From positions 1 to 64,000 of the forward strand of contig NZ_JAACKC010000009.1 of the NCBI RefSeq assembly GCF_009939195.1: a stretch of DNA of 64,000 nt. The letters run 5' to 3'. Position 1 is the stretch's first letter, and each line of letters opens with the position of its first letter. This document shows, in pieces, positions 48,344-57,779 of the stretch. The stretch is from Acinetobacter kanungonis. GTDB lineage: Bacteria > Pseudomonadota > Gammaproteobacteria > Pseudomonadales > Moraxellaceae. Below the pieces are notes generated by a model. That model worked only from the letters and a program-made list of their open reading frames with translations, did no database searches and had not been told where the DNA came from. The position numbers and the translations under genes were made by a program.

Positions 48344-48361
48344 GTAATGTTATAACATTTT
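48344..48361. promoter_or_regulatory. Zur-box-like palindrome
   Basis: AATGTTATAACATT (48346-48359) is a perfect 14-bp palindrome in the context GTAATGTTATAACATTTT, 24 bases upstream of the receptor's start. It resembles proteobacterial Zur sites (GnAATGTTATAACATTnC-like). Confidence 0.5.
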
Positions 48362-48703
48362 ATATTTTTATGATTGGAATGCTAGTGCAATTTTCATTTG
48401 AAATTTAAATAATAAAAATGAGTAATTCTAATAGCTTATTTACGTTCATTATGTATCTTGAAGAGTTATCTTCCTGTTGGGGTATTGGAAAAATAGCGTA
48501 TCAATACGATAAACAAGGTATGTTTCATAAAAAGTGAGTATGAAATAGGGGCAATAGGTTTAGATTGTTTATACAATTTTTTGAGTCAGCACTTTAAAAA
48601 ATCAAAAAAGCCCTTATAGATATTCTTAGTCATCAAAAAATGAAGTCTTATAAGCTTTGGGATGATGACCTTTATTTTTATTTTAGAGATTTGATTAGTT
48701 TTC
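48362..48703. other. Gene-free stretch
   Basis: About 340 AT-rich bases with no supported gene. It holds the upstream regions of the TonB receptor and fxsA. Confidence 0.5.
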
Positions 48704-49285
48704 ATGAAATTATTTCTGATTGTTCTTGCTGGCTTAATTCTGGAAGTATTCGTCTGGATCGGCGTAGGTGATCTCGTCGGCAGTATGTGGTACGTATTTT
48801 TCTGGTTTGTCGCTGCCTTCTTTATCGGACTAAATATTGTCCGTAAATATTCGGCTGGGATTATGCCGCAAATGCAACAAATGCAAACTGGACAAATGAG
48901 TGGTGATCCTGCCTTTACCAGCAACTTACCGAAGATCTTTGCGGGTTTTCTATTGTTAATTCCTGGTTTAATCAGTGATGTACTGGCTGTATTACTGCTT
49001 ATTCCCGCAGTACAAACCGCATTACAAGCAGCGTTCATGAAAACCATGATGAAACGTCAGCAAGCCATGATGGATAAAATGATGGGCGGTATGATGGGAG
49101 ATATGAATGGTGGCATGGGCGGAGCGCAAGGACAAAACCCTTTTGCTGATTTGATGCGCCAAATGCAAGACATGCAAAATCAGCAGGCTGGTGGCCAATA
49201 TCGTGATTCTAGCGTGATTGATGGTGAAGCTCGTGAAGTGACACCAGAAGCAAAGAAAATTGAAATGAAAGATATTAATAAATAA
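48704..49285 (+). CDS. fxsA: FxsA family membrane protein
   Basis: A 193-residue inner-membrane protein. The first helix and EVFVWIGVGDLVGSMWYVF match FxsA; LLLIPGLISDVLAVLLLIPA is the family's most conserved motif. A long Met/Gln/Gly-rich cytoplasmic tail (MMDKMMGGMMGDMNGGMGGA) follows. In E. coli FxsA reduces exclusion of phage T7 by F plasmids. Its normal role is unknown. A terminator follows. Confidence 0.88.
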   Translation: MKLFLIVLAGLILEVFVWIGVGDLVGSMWYVFFWFVAAFFIGLNIVRKYSAGIMPQMQQMQTGQMSGDPAFTSNLPKIFAGFLLLIPGLISDVLAVLLLIPAVQTALQAAFMKTMMKRQQAMMDKMMGGMMGDMNGGMGGAQGQNPFADLMRQMQDMQNQQAGGQYRDSSVIDGEAREVTPEAKKIEMKDINK

Positions 49286-49308
49286 TCAAATTCATTCAAG
49301 CAATCATT

Positions 49309-49343
49309 AAACCGAAGCGTCTGCGAAGATCCTTCGGTTTTTT
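49309..49343 (+). terminator. fxsA terminator
   Basis: AAACCGAAG/CTTCGGTTT stem followed by a T run. Confidence 0.85.
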
Positions 49344-49420
49344 ATATGTGATAAATACAGTAAAAAATTGAACAAGCGTTATAATCAGGCACTCATGCAA
49401 TTTAACTGCTTTATAACAAT

Positions 49421-50053
49421 ATGTCTTTACTTCTTACCATCTGCGCTTTGCACTTTGTTGCTCAATTGACCCCTGGTCCCGATGTACTACTGATTGCCAA
49501 AAGTTCGGCTTCCACAACACGGTTAAATACCTTGAAAATCATTCTTGGCATTTCCGCGGGGATTGTGGTTTGGGTGGTACTGACCTTGTTGGGCTTTACC
49601 GTGCTGATTGAACAGTTCCCGTGGATTCAGCAAGTTTTGATGCTGATAGGGGGATTTTTTCTTGCCCGTATGGGATGGGGAATGCTGAAGGAAGGTCTCA
49701 ACACTGCGCAGAGTCCTCAGTTAGAGGGAACATTAAGCATGCCAGAAGGGAAGCAGAAGTATTTTCTTTTGGGCTTGTTCACCAATTTATCCAATCCAAA
49801 GACGCTGATTTATTTTAGTAGCGTATTTTCTTTGGCTTTGGGTTCATCTGCGAATGCCAATTTAAAATCCCAATTGGCTGTCATTATTCCGATTCAAACC
49901 TTTTTGGTGTTTAGTCTCTTCATGTTCATCATGTCGACACCAAAAATCAAAGCCTTATATCAACGTGCAGGGCACTATATCGACATATTGTCAGGTGCAT
50001 TATTTCTGGTGTTTGCCATTTGGTTATGGTACGACGCTATTCAGATGTTTTAG
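49421..50053 (+). CDS. LysE/RhtB family amino acid exporter
   Basis: A 210-residue inner-membrane protein of the LysE superfamily with five to six helices. HFVAQLTPGPDVLLIAKSSA contains the conserved P-G-P motif; GIVVWVVLTLLGF and LFTNLSNPKTLIYFSSVF (N-P-K) are further family motifs. It exports amino acids or their derivatives; the substrate is unknown. Its 3' end overlaps a small gene on the opposite strand by 17 bases. Confidence 0.88.
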   Translation: MSLLLTICALHFVAQLTPGPDVLLIAKSSASTTRLNTLKIILGISAGIVVWVVLTLLGFTVLIEQFPWIQQVLMLIGGFFLARMGWGMLKEGLNTAQSPQLEGTLSMPEGKQKYFLLGLFTNLSNPKTLIYFSSVFSLALGSSANANLKSQLAVIIPIQTFLVFSLFMFIMSTPKIKALYQRAGHYIDILSGALFLVFAIWLWYDAIQMF

Positions 50054-50231
50054 GAGTCACGTGATCTGATGTTGCAAGTGGAGCTGAAGCCGTGTTGTCG
50101 GTTTCAGTTTTCTTTGCAGCATCTGCATAACTGTTTGGTTTGAGCGTTGTTTCGGTGTTTTCGGAACCCTGAAATTTACGACTGCGGTTTGCACGCTCGC
50201 GGAGTCCTCCTTTTTTGATGAGTTGTACCAT
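50037..50231 (-). CDS. Small basic hypothetical protein
   Basis: A 64-residue protein starting MVQLIKKGGLRERANRSRKF with GAGG about ten bases before the ATG. The N-terminal half is basic, the C-terminal half low-complexity Ser/Thr/Ala-rich (TDNTASAPLATSD). It has the look of a disordered nucleic-acid-binding or ribosome-associated protein. It overlaps the LysE-type gene tail-to-tail. No family recognised; moderate confidence that it is expressed. Confidence 0.5.
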   Translation of the reverse strand: MVQLIKKGGLRERANRSRKFQGSENTETTLKPNSYADAAKKTETDNTASAPLATSDHVTPKTSE

Positions 50232-50526
50232 CGATAAGTCCTCAAATGAATTTGCCTGTAGTTTACTCGAATAATTGGCATAGTGACATTTGATCCAAGC
50301 TTATAAACCTCGTTACATCTTCAAAATCATCACGTTTAAATAAAAGGAAAAGTAAAACAGAAGGCTAGTGGCGGCTTTGTCAAATTTGAACGTTACAGTC
50401 GACTTTTCTGCATGACTTTGCTTGTACATTTACAAATAGTCACATAACATGAAGGAAGATTACATTTCCTTATGCTAGGGAGTGTGAAAATAAAAACAAC
50501 GACTACAGTCAAATAGGAGAATACCT

Positions 50527-50769
50527 ATGCTGTACCAATACCATTGCGCTTGCTGCGACTTAGTGGTCGATTCAGATGTGAAAGAGTGTCCGAATTGCGG
50601 CTCCCATAATATTCGTAGTCCATTTGGGTTCTGGATCTTTTGTATCGCGACCTGCTTAGCCGTGGTGATTGTATTTAAAGTTGTACAAGTTTACCTGCAT
50701 GATCAAGCGGGAACCCCAGTCCAGCCAACCTTATTGGAAACTTTACATCTAAGTAATGATAAGTCCTGA
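50527..50769 (+). CDS. Zinc-ribbon membrane protein
   Basis: An 80-residue protein with an excellent GGAG site before ATG 50527. The N-terminal zinc ribbon has CACC and CPNCG pairs (YHCACCDLVVDSDVKECPNC), followed by one membrane helix (FWIFCIATCLAVVIVFKVV) and a short periplasmic tail. The layout suggests a membrane-tethered metal-binding or scaffolding protein. No function known. Stand-alone gene. Confidence 0.65.
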   Translation: MLYQYHCACCDLVVDSDVKECPNCGSHNIRSPFGFWIFCIATCLAVVIVFKVVQVYLHDQAGTPVQPTLLETLHLSNDKS

Positions 50770-50901
50770 ACATATCGCGGCTTATATTCTAAATTGGCGC
50801 ATAATTGGGTACTGAAAGCAGTGTAGTACTGACCTGAAATAGTTTGCTACGAATATTGGCAATAGCAAATTATTCGAGGCGTGTTTTATATATGGTCATG
50901 T

Positions 50902-51048
50902 TTACTGACGCATTTTCAATGATGTTGAATCAATAGATGCTTTCAGCTTCTCGGGTCTCAGGATTTTCAAAATCATACCTGTTTCTGGATGAATATATTC
51001 CGCAAGTAAAGCCAATTCTCGAGCTATTTTCTGGGAGAAAGGTTCCAT
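50902..51048 (-). CDS. Possible 48-residue small protein
   Basis: On the minus strand a 48-residue frame (MEPFSQKIARELALLAEYIH, ending STSLKMRQ) occupies an otherwise empty 400-base gap. The amino acid pattern is helical and protein-like, but there is no clear ribosome binding site. It may be a real small gene or the end of a decayed one. Confidence 0.3.
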   Translation of the reverse strand: MEPFSQKIARELALLAEYIHPETGMILKILRPEKLKASIDSTSLKMRQ

Positions 51049-51134
51049 ACTGGGAAAACAAATTTGTCATAAAGTCGGGATAGGGAAATATTCTTGTTTT
51101 ACTTCATGCTTCGCACGGTTGAGTTGAGCACAAA

Positions 51135-51166
51135 TAAAAAGGAGATCAATTTGGATCTCCTTTTTT
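51135..51166. terminator. Terminator of the TetR-family gene
   Basis: AAAAAGGAGATC/GATCTCCTTTTT hairpin with a T run, immediately after the regulator's stop. Confidence 0.88.
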
Positions 51167-51167
51167 A

Positions 51168-51770
51168 TTATTTACCCGTTTTGTCAGGGGTCATCAGCAC
51201 CTGATTAATATACAGTTGAATCAAACGATCACGGGAACCAATCGATTTTTGGTAATGGGTCGAATTCAGCAGTAAGCACGCACCGTAAGTAACCGTCCAA
51301 ACATAAGATTGATAGTCACGGATCGACATCGCACTGTTGCTTTCTTTTAAATATTTTTCAGTAATTTCTTTAATACTTAAAATGCGGGCTTCACGAATTT
51401 TATAAAGCTCTTCAAATAAGTTATTGAGTTTACGTTCATTGTTGGTCAGACGTTCTTCAATTACATGCAACAAAATCGTACGGTTCGAATTGAGCATATT
51501 GTAGAGCATGTATTCAGAAACGTAAGTATGAATGTCGGTATTGAATTTATGAGAAATATCAAGCAAGCGTTGTTCGTTTAGAATGATGAGTTCTAAATAC
51601 AGTTGATTTTTACTGTCGAAATGCTTGTAAATCGTGCCTTTCGCAATATCTAGCTCTGATGCAAGCTCTTCGAGAGTAATATCTTGATTATTATCAAGTA
51701 ATAGTTTCTCGGCCATTGCTAAGATTTTTTCTTTACGTAAAAGAAAATTTTGTTGGCGTTCTGAATTCAT
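51168..51770 (-). CDS. TetR family transcriptional regulator
   Basis: A 200-residue regulator. The HTH is ITLEELASELDIAKGTIYKH then FDSKNQLYLEL, the standard TetR_N signature. The C-terminal ligand-binding half is helical (NNERKLNNLFEELYKIREAR, YQSYVWTVTYGACLLL) and unlike known ones. It has no divergent partner close by, as the next gene starts 830 bases away. Effector and targets unknown. Confidence 0.88.
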   Translation of the reverse strand: MNSERQQNFLLRKEKILAMAEKLLLDNNQDITLEELASELDIAKGTIYKHFDSKNQLYLELIILNEQRLLDISHKFNTDIHTYVSEYMLYNMLNSNRTILLHVIEERLTNNERKLNNLFEELYKIREARILSIKEITEKYLKESNSAMSIRDYQSYVWTVTYGACLLLNSTHYQKSIGSRDRLIQLYINQVLMTPDKTGK

Positions 51771-52287
51771 GCATATGTTCCGTATAAGATCACTATAAAA
51801 GAACTTGTGAGAAGACTATAGCAATTTTTTCTTTAACAGAATTAAACTATTGTAGAAGATGTGCCGATAAAAACAACAAATAATCCAGTTTAATCATCAG
51901 TAAAACAAGATTGCTAAAGCCTTGGGAGAGATATCTAAATTTCGATACCCATCTATAACTCGGTCAAAATAATGATTTTAAAAGGCTTTGTAAAGTTAAA
52001 GTAATGCCCAAATTGCAAGCAATTATGATAACTCTCCAGTGATTTATGCAACGTCTGAACAAATAGGATGATCAGTCTTAGAACAAAGACACTTGATATA
52101 GAATTTGATAAATTACGTGATTAATCTTGAATAGCATTCTAAGGTTTCATCCAGATCGTTAAATCTAAATAAATGGTATGTGCAATGTGAGTATGAATTG
52201 TATTTTTAAGCCTCGAAGCTGTGCCGTGGTGATTTGAATAAATAGAAAAAATCAAGCTTTATAACGAAAACCATAAGGACACGAGAA
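51771..52287. other. Gene-free stretch
   Basis: More than 500 AT-rich bases with no supported gene. Short coding-like scraps (e.g. KWYVQCEYELYF followed by a stop near 52,200) are too weak to call. With the following remnant, it separates backbone from the galactarate island. Confidence 0.4.
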
Positions 52288-52425
52288 ATGTCTGCTATGC
52301 ACAAATCCTGCATTTTAGATGTCATACAATGACTGTCGCAAGAAGGCTGGGATGATGTAAAGACTAGATGCAACAGTATTTATCTGTTTGTAAATAGCCT
52401 AAGCTATTTATGCTTACTAGTTTAA
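52288..52425 (+). pseudogene. Possible broken small gene
   Basis: ATG 52288 has a good AAGGA site nine bases upstream and encodes MSAMHKSCILDVIQ before TGA at 52330-52332; the same frame continues LSQEGWDDVKTRC and on to a TAA near 52425. A TGG-to-TGA change would explain it. Too short to assign to a family. An operator-like motif lies across the same bases (52318-52331). Confidence 0.3.
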
Positions 52426-52601
52426 TAATATTGCATTTGTATATAACCAAATGCGGTTTAAGAACGAAATTCTTTGTCTGGCTAGATACTGCCGAAGGAT
52501 TGCTCATGCCTGATCTGGTGTATCTAGCTTGAATTTTAAAGTAACGGTTTGAAGCAAAAGAATAAGTTTAGATAGAACTTAAACTCACAAGGAGAAAGTG
52601 A

Positions 52602-53525
52602 ATGATTGTCATCGCGACGGATATCCCCGCTATTGAGAATATTGTATGGGATGCATTTAAAAAATATGCACCACCAGATAGTTATTGCGGCATGGATGAT
52701 ATCAGGGCACAGGATGCAACTACAGCAGCGTGCTGGTTTCCGAATGTTGATAAATTATTGGATTTACCTAATTTGGAATTAGTGCATTCCATGGCAGCAG
52801 GGGTTGAGCATTTGAACATTCAGGCACTGCATGGCAAATATAAAGTCTGCCGTATTGTCGACAGTAGCCACAAGTCAGCCATGCTGAACTATTTGCTTTG
52901 GGGGATTTTGTATTTCCAGCGCCATTTTGATCGCTATTTGAAAAACAATCAACAAGCGATTTGGCAACAACTTCCGCAGCGACCTTCATCGCAGTTCTGT
53001 GTGGGGATTATGGGGTTAGGGGAACTGGGTCATCATATTGCTTTAAAACTCAGCGATATGGGTTATCCCGTGGTGGGGTGGTCAAATTCTGCCAAGAATT
53101 TGGAAGGTATACAGACGTTTGCAGGTAAAGATGAATTTGCAGCGTTTATTCAGCATCCTCAGGTGCTCATCAATTTGCTGCCGCTCACTGCGGAAACCAA
53201 AAACATCCTTTCGGCTAAAACGTTTGAGTTACTGCCTCAAGGTGCTGCAATCATCAATACAGGGCGGGGTGGACATTTAAATGCGGCAGATTTAATAGCA
53301 GCGCTGGATTCGGGTCATTTGAGTGGTGCAATTTTGGATGTATTTGAACAGGAACCCTTAAGTCCAGAGAATCCATTGTGGCATCATCCCAATATTGTGG
53401 TGACGCCACATATTGCTTCACATGCCGACTTAAATGTGGTGGTGCAGCAGATTGTTCAAAACGATCAGCATGTCATGGCGGGTAAGCAATTATTGAATGA
53501 AGTGGATGTTGTACGTGGTTACTAA
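52602..53525 (+). CDS. D-2-hydroxyacid dehydrogenase (GhrA-like)
   Basis: A 307-residue NAD(P)H-dependent 2-hydroxyacid dehydrogenase closest to glyoxylate/hydroxypyruvate reductase A. VGIMGLGELGHHIALKLSDM is the nucleotide-binding G-x-G-x-x-G; NTGRGGHLNAADLI holds the active-site Arg, DVFEQEPLSPENPL the Glu and VVTPHIASHADL the His, so it should be active. AAGGAGAAA precedes the ATG. It forms the left edge of the galactarate island. Its substrate may be glyoxylate, hydroxypyruvate or tartronate semialdehyde; none is an intermediate of the KdgD route. Confidence 0.85.
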   Translation: MIVIATDIPAIENIVWDAFKKYAPPDSYCGMDDIRAQDATTAACWFPNVDKLLDLPNLELVHSMAAGVEHLNIQALHGKYKVCRIVDSSHKSAMLNYLLWGILYFQRHFDRYLKNNQQAIWQQLPQRPSSQFCVGIMGLGELGHHIALKLSDMGYPVVGWSNSAKNLEGIQTFAGKDEFAAFIQHPQVLINLLPLTAETKNILSAKTFELLPQGAAIINTGRGGHLNAADLIAALDSGHLSGAILDVFEQEPLSPENPLWHHPNIVVTPHIASHADLNVVVQQIVQNDQHVMAGKQLLNEVDVVRGY

Positions 53526-53570
53526 GTTTTAGCTTTATATCGATACCGCAGGGTAAGCATGCATCCTATA

Positions 53571-53613
53571 AAAAAACTAGACTTGGCCCATTAAGCTGAG
53601 TCTAGTTTTTTTT
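53571..53613. terminator. Bidirectional terminator
   Basis: AAAAAACTAGACT/AGTCTAGTTTTTT stem between convergent genes. Confidence 0.9.
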
Positions 53614-53658
53614 GATTATTATAGTGCAAGGTAATCATCGTGTGATTCAATAGATGGT

Positions 53659-54552
53659 TTAGGATTTGATGAGCTGTTTCACTTTAGCGGTGATGGTTGG
53701 ATTGCAACCTAAAATGGCCATTAAAATAATCGAAATGCCTAAAATACTGTACAGGTCTGGAATTTCGTGCCAGAAAACAAAGCCCCAAATGCCTGCAAAA
53801 ATAATTGCGATGTAATTCATGGGTCCAATTTGCCCAGCAGGTGCAAGGCTATAGGCATAGGACATAAAAAGTTGGCTAATATTGGCTAACAGCCCAGCTG
53901 TAATCAGTAGCGCCAGTTCTTTAATGGTGAATACACGCCAGTGCCAGTACATTGGAATCGATGAAATTAGTGTGCCGAAAATACAGAAATAAAACACGAT
54001 CCGTTCAGGAGGTTCAGTATTGGTTAAAGCGCGTACGGTCACAAATGCCATTGCAGAGAGGAAACAGGCGCCTAAACCAATAAATGAGATGGCATTGAAT
54101 ACCCCTTGATCGGGTTTCGCCACCATCAGAACCCCCATTAAGCCAACCACCGCAGCGATAATCATGCCTTTGCTAATGCGTTCTTTTAGAAAGAAATAAG
54201 CGATTAAGGGAATGAAAATAGGAGAAGAATAACTAAATACCATCGCATTCGATAGTTTAAGATGGGCAATCGCATAAAAAAAGCCATACATGGCTGCCAG
54301 CCCGACGATACTGCGCCAAGTATGCATCCATAATTTATCGGTTTTAATAAAACTAAACCCATGCTTCAACAGCATGGGTATAAATATAAATAGTCCAACG
54401 GCATTTCTAAAGAACACCACCGTTGGGTTATCGACCGTTTCTGAGGCAAAACGAATGCATACCCCCATAATGGAAAACAGCAAAGCCGAGGTCATGAGAC
54501 AGAGCAATGCTTTCCCCACTGCATTTGTTCTACTCAGCGTGTTTTGCAACAT
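53659..54552 (-). CDS. EamA/DMT family transporter
   Basis: A 297-residue inner-membrane protein with about ten helices in two EamA repeats (first: LLFSIMGVCIRFASETVDNP; second: GLGACFLSAMAFVTVRALTN). The highly conserved AMVFSYSSPIFIPLIAYFFL lies in the first half and PMNYIAIIFAGIWGFVFWHE in the second. Members export amino acids and other metabolites. It lies downstream of garD on the same strand, but separated by a strong hairpin, so it may be only partly co-transcribed. Substrate unknown. Confidence 0.85.
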   Translation of the reverse strand: MLQNTLSRTNAVGKALLCLMTSALLFSIMGVCIRFASETVDNPTVVFFRNAVGLFIFIPMLLKHGFSFIKTDKLWMHTWRSIVGLAAMYGFFYAIAHLKLSNAMVFSYSSPIFIPLIAYFFLKERISKGMIIAAVVGLMGVLMVAKPDQGVFNAISFIGLGACFLSAMAFVTVRALTNTEPPERIVFYFCIFGTLISSIPMYWHWRVFTIKELALLITAGLLANISQLFMSYAYSLAPAGQIGPMNYIAIIFAGIWGFVFWHEIPDLYSILGISIILMAILGCNPTITAKVKQLIKS

Positions 54553-54582
54553 AAACAGATCGATCCTATTTCTGAGGTGGAT

Positions 54583-54623
54583 GGGTTAAAAGCAGGATCT
54601 CAGCAAGAGATGCTTTTAACCCC
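54583..54623 (-). terminator. Strong hairpin between garD and the EamA gene
   Basis: Outer perfect 12-bp stem GGGTTAAAAGCA/TGCTTTTAACCC with an inner ATCTC/GAGAT stem. It probably attenuates or ends the garD transcript. Confidence 0.7.
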
Positions 54624-54630
54624 ATAAAGT

Positions 54631-56181
54631 TTAGGTCACAGGCGCAGGGTTGAACACCGCGAGCGAGTTGTGAATGCCCCAGTGATCTGACCAAGTTTTC
54701 TTCTCACCACTCGCCACTTGAAGAATGAGTTCAAACAGTTCCCAACCCACTTGTTCAATGCTACGTTTACCAATCGCAATATCACCCGCACTAATATCAA
54801 TCAGGTCATACCAACGATTAGCAATAGTATTACGACTTGCCATTTTAATCACAGGCACAGCGGCTAAACCATACGGTGTTCCACGACCCGTGGTGAAGAC
54901 TTGTACAGTAATACCTGAAGCCATTTGCTGCGTACCACAAATGAAGTCGCTTGATGGTGTTGCTGCAAAAATCAGACCTTTCTTGGTTGGTTTTTGCCCA
55001 GGCGCTAAGACTTCAACAATGGATGAGCTGCCTGATTTCGCAATCGAGCCCATGGCTTTTTCAACAATATTGTTCAAGCCGCCTTTTTTATTCCCCGGCG
55101 TGGTGTTGGCACTACGATCTACTTTGCCTGCTGCCAAGTAGTCATCATACCATTGCATTTCACGAATCAGGTCTTTTGCAACTTGTTCATCTGCTGCACG
55201 TGGCGTGAGTAAGTGAATACCATCGCGGACTTCAGTCACTTCAGAGAACATCACTGTGCCGCCACAACGCACAATTAGGTCAGAAGCAAATCCAACAGCA
55301 GGGTTAGAGGTTACACCCGAAAACGCATCACTACCACCACATTGCATACCGACTACCAAGTTAGATGCACAAACTTCTTCGCGTTGGCGTTGATTGAGCT
55401 TTTCTAAATGGTGTTCTGCGACTGCCAAAATATGATCGATCATGCTTTGGAAGCCATTATGACGTTCGTCTTGCAGTTGGATGATGTCTTGGTCTTCAAC
55501 TGGAATGCGTTTGTTCTCAGCTGGGATATTCAGTAAACGTTCCGGTTGCATTTTTTCACAACCTAGGCTGACTACCATCACTTCACCACCGAAGTTTGGA
55601 TTCAGTGCCAAGTTGTGAATCGTACGAATAGGCACAATCGCAGCAGGGGCATCAATTGCAACACCACAGCCATATAAATGGTTTAGACCGACAATACCAT
55701 CGACATTCGGGTATTTATGTAGTAATTCACGTTCTACAATTTTAACCACGTGATCCACAATCCCTTCAACGCAGTTTACGCTGGTGGTGATTGCTAATAG
55801 ATTTTTGGTTCCGACTGAGCCATCTTTGTTTTTATAACCTTTAAAAGTATAACCAGTCAGTGGTTCTAAGCTCGGCGCTGGGCGGGTTGCCATGTCCAGT
55901 GAGTCTAAAGTCGGGGCCTCAGGCATACGTGTGACCGCTTCATTGACCCATGAACCTGCACTTAAATCTTTATTTGCATATCCAATAATTTCACCATAGC
56001 GAACAATTGGATCGTTTTCTTTTAATTCGGTTAATAGAACTTTGTGTCCTTGAGGGACAGCTTCGACCAAAGTAATGTCTTGTGCTTCTACATAAGTACT
56101 TGGGGCAAGACCACCATCGTTCACCACGATAGCGACGTTGTCTAGCGGATTAATTTTGATGAGTAGTGGTCTTTGTTGCAT
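54631..56181 (-). CDS. garD: Galactarate dehydratase
   Basis: A 516-residue enzyme of the UxaA/GarD family converting D-galactarate (meso-galactarate) to 5-dehydro-4-deoxy-D-glucarate. The N-terminal SAF domain ([36 protein letters not shown]) is followed by the catalytic region with [46 protein letters not shown] and [20 protein letters not shown]; very close to E. coli GarD along the full length. AAGGAAAG precedes the ATG. It is 80 bases downstream of the MFS transporter gene. Confidence 0.96.
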   Translation of the reverse strand: MQQRPLLIKINPLDNVAIVVNDGGLAPSTYVEAQDITLVEAVPQGHKVLLTELKENDPIVRYGEIIGYANKDLSAGSWVNEAVTRMPEAPTLDSLDMATRPAPSLEPLTGYTFKGYKNKDGSVGTKNLLAITTSVNCVEGIVDHVVKIVERELLHKYPNVDGIVGLNHLYGCGVAIDAPAAIVPIRTIHNLALNPNFGGEVMVVSLGCEKMQPERLLNIPAENKRIPVEDQDIIQLQDERHNGFQSMIDHILAVAEHHLEKLNQRQREEVCASNLVVGMQCGGSDAFSGVTSNPAVGFASDLIVRCGGTVMFSEVTEVRDGIHLLTPRAADEQVAKDLIREMQWYDDYLAAGKVDRSANTTPGNKKGGLNNIVEKAMGSIAKSGSSSIVEVLAPGQKPTKKGLIFAATPSSDFICGTQQMASGITVQVFTTGRGTPYGLAAVPVIKMASRNTIANRWYDLIDISAGDIAIGKRSIEQVGWELFELILQVASGEKKTWSDHWGIHNSLAVFNPAPVT

Positions 56182-56208
56182 GATCTTTCCTTGTAAAATT
56201 TTTTACAT

Positions 56209-56239
56209 TAGAGCCAATCATTGGAGTGAACTGGCTCTA
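56209..56239 (-). terminator. Intercistronic hairpin, transporter to garD
   Basis: TAGAGCCA/TGGCTCTA, a perfect 8-bp stem in the 80-base gap. Without a strong T run it is likely an mRNA-stabilising or attenuating hairpin. Confidence 0.5.
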
Positions 56240-56261
56240 AATTGTTGAATGGGGTGGGATA

Positions 56262-57626
56262 TTAGTTTGCAGAGGTTTTCAATTGGAAGCGTTCAATCTT
56301 GCCAACCATGAGTAAGTAGCAAAGTAACGCGATCACAGCATGAATACCCACAAATACCAAAGCGTTATTGAATGAGCCTGTAGAGCTAATGATGTAGCCA
56401 ATTACGATTGGAATCACGATACCTGCGGTATTACCAAAGGTATTGAATAAACCACCTGATAAACCAATCATTTCTTTTGGTGCAACGTCAGACATCACCG
56501 CCCAACCTAATGAACCAAAGCCTTTGCCAAAGAAAGCGAGAGACATAAAGAAGATAATAGCTGTATGTGACTCAACATAGTTACAAATCACGATGCTGGT
56601 TGATAAAAACAGACCCAGTATAATTGGTAACTTACGAGCAAAAGTTACTGAATGATTCATTTTGATCAATTTATCTGAAACCAAACCACCCAAAATACCA
56701 CCGATAAAACCACATAAAGCGGGTGCAACTGCTGCGAAGCCTGCCTGTAAAATGGTCATATGGCGTTCTTTCACAAGGTACACAGGGAACCAAGTTAAGA
56801 AGAAATAGGTTAAACAGTTAATACAATATTGCGCAATAAAAATACCCAATAACATACGTGAAGAAAGTAACTGTTTGATATCTGCAAAAGATGTCTTTCT
56901 CTTTTCGCTAGAATTTAGTTTATCTTCACCCATGTGTACCAAACCGCCACCTTGTTTGATGTATTCAAGTTCAGCAGGATTGATTTTTGGATGATTAACA
57001 GGGCTATAAATGACTTTTAGCCATACAAAAGACATGACAATTCCAAGACCACCCATAATCCAGAAAATGGATTGCCAGTGGACTTGTGCAACCAGCCAGC
57101 CCATAAATGGAGCGAAAATTACGGTTGCAAAATATTGTGCAGAGTTAAAAATTGCAGCAGCAGTACCACGTTCTTTAGTTGGGAACCAAGCAGCTACAAC
57201 CTGACTATTCCCTGGGAAAGCAGGACTTTCAGCTAGACCAACTAGGAAACGTAATAAAAACAGAACACTAATAATTGCGCCAGTGCTTCCGAAAATATCT
57301 GAAAAACCAATCAGAACGGTGAATAGTGACCATAAGAAAATACTGGCGAAATATACTTTTCGAGCGCCGTATTTATCAAGTAACCATCCCCCAGGGATTT
57401 GTCCAATTACGTATGCCCATGCAAACGCGGAGAAGATATAGCCCATTACCACAGAGTCAATACCTAACTCTTGTGTCATTGGTGATGCAGCCATAGAAAG
57501 TGTTGCACGATCACCGTAATTCAATGCGGTGATAAGAAAGATCATCGCTAAGATGAAATAGCGAGTCTTCTGGTGATTTGCCGTTACAGCAGAAACTGCG
57601 GCTTTTTGCGTCTGTAAGTTTTCCAT
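56262..57626 (-). CDS. D-galactarate/D-glucarate MFS transporter (GudP-like)
   Basis: A 454-residue member of the anion:cation symporter group of the major facilitator superfamily, taken from ATG 57626 with AAGAG upstream. ITALNYGDRATLSMAASPMT is the ACS-type first helix (D-R-x-x-L motif); GWLLDKYGARKVYFASIFLW, then AESPAFPGNSQVVAAWFPTKE, are typical of GudP/GarP. Twelve helices are expected. The partner genes make sugar-diacid uptake by proton symport very likely. An operator-like palindrome lies ~140 bases upstream. Confidence 0.9.
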   Translation of the reverse strand: MENLQTQKAAVSAVTANHQKTRYFILAMIFLITALNYGDRATLSMAASPMTQELGIDSVVMGYIFSAFAWAYVIGQIPGGWLLDKYGARKVYFASIFLWSLFTVLIGFSDIFGSTGAIISVLFLLRFLVGLAESPAFPGNSQVVAAWFPTKERGTAAAIFNSAQYFATVIFAPFMGWLVAQVHWQSIFWIMGGLGIVMSFVWLKVIYSPVNHPKINPAELEYIKQGGGLVHMGEDKLNSSEKRKTSFADIKQLLSSRMLLGIFIAQYCINCLTYFFLTWFPVYLVKERHMTILQAGFAAVAPALCGFIGGILGGLVSDKLIKMNHSVTFARKLPIILGLFLSTSIVICNYVESHTAIIFFMSLAFFGKGFGSLGWAVMSDVAPKEMIGLSGGLFNTFGNTAGIVIPIVIGYIISSTGSFNNALVFVGIHAVIALLCYLLMVGKIERFQLKTSAN

Positions 57627-57762
57627 ACACAAACTCTTCTATCCGTAACCTAATTTGTGCGCAATCAAATTAGAGAGACTTCATGTCTATTTAACGAAAT
57701 AGGTATTCTTTCATCATGAGTAAATACACTATTTCTTCCAAAATGCTTAAAGCAAGTCTTTA

Positions 57763-57779
57763 AAGATGTATGACATCTT
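57763..57779. promoter_or_regulatory. Operator-like site 1 (GntR/FCD type)
   Basis: AAGATGT-ATG-ACATCTT, an inverted repeat with a 3-base centre upstream of the transporter-garD operon. TnGTnnnACnA is the general operator core of FadR-subfamily regulators, and such a regulator is encoded at 61154. Related sites lie before kdgD and the right-hand dehydrogenase. Confidence 0.7.

Noticed and set aside
48586..49047. Long minus-strand frame opposite fxsA
   Set aside because: It is the antisense of a clear FxsA-family gene and has a low-complexity, non-protein-like composition.
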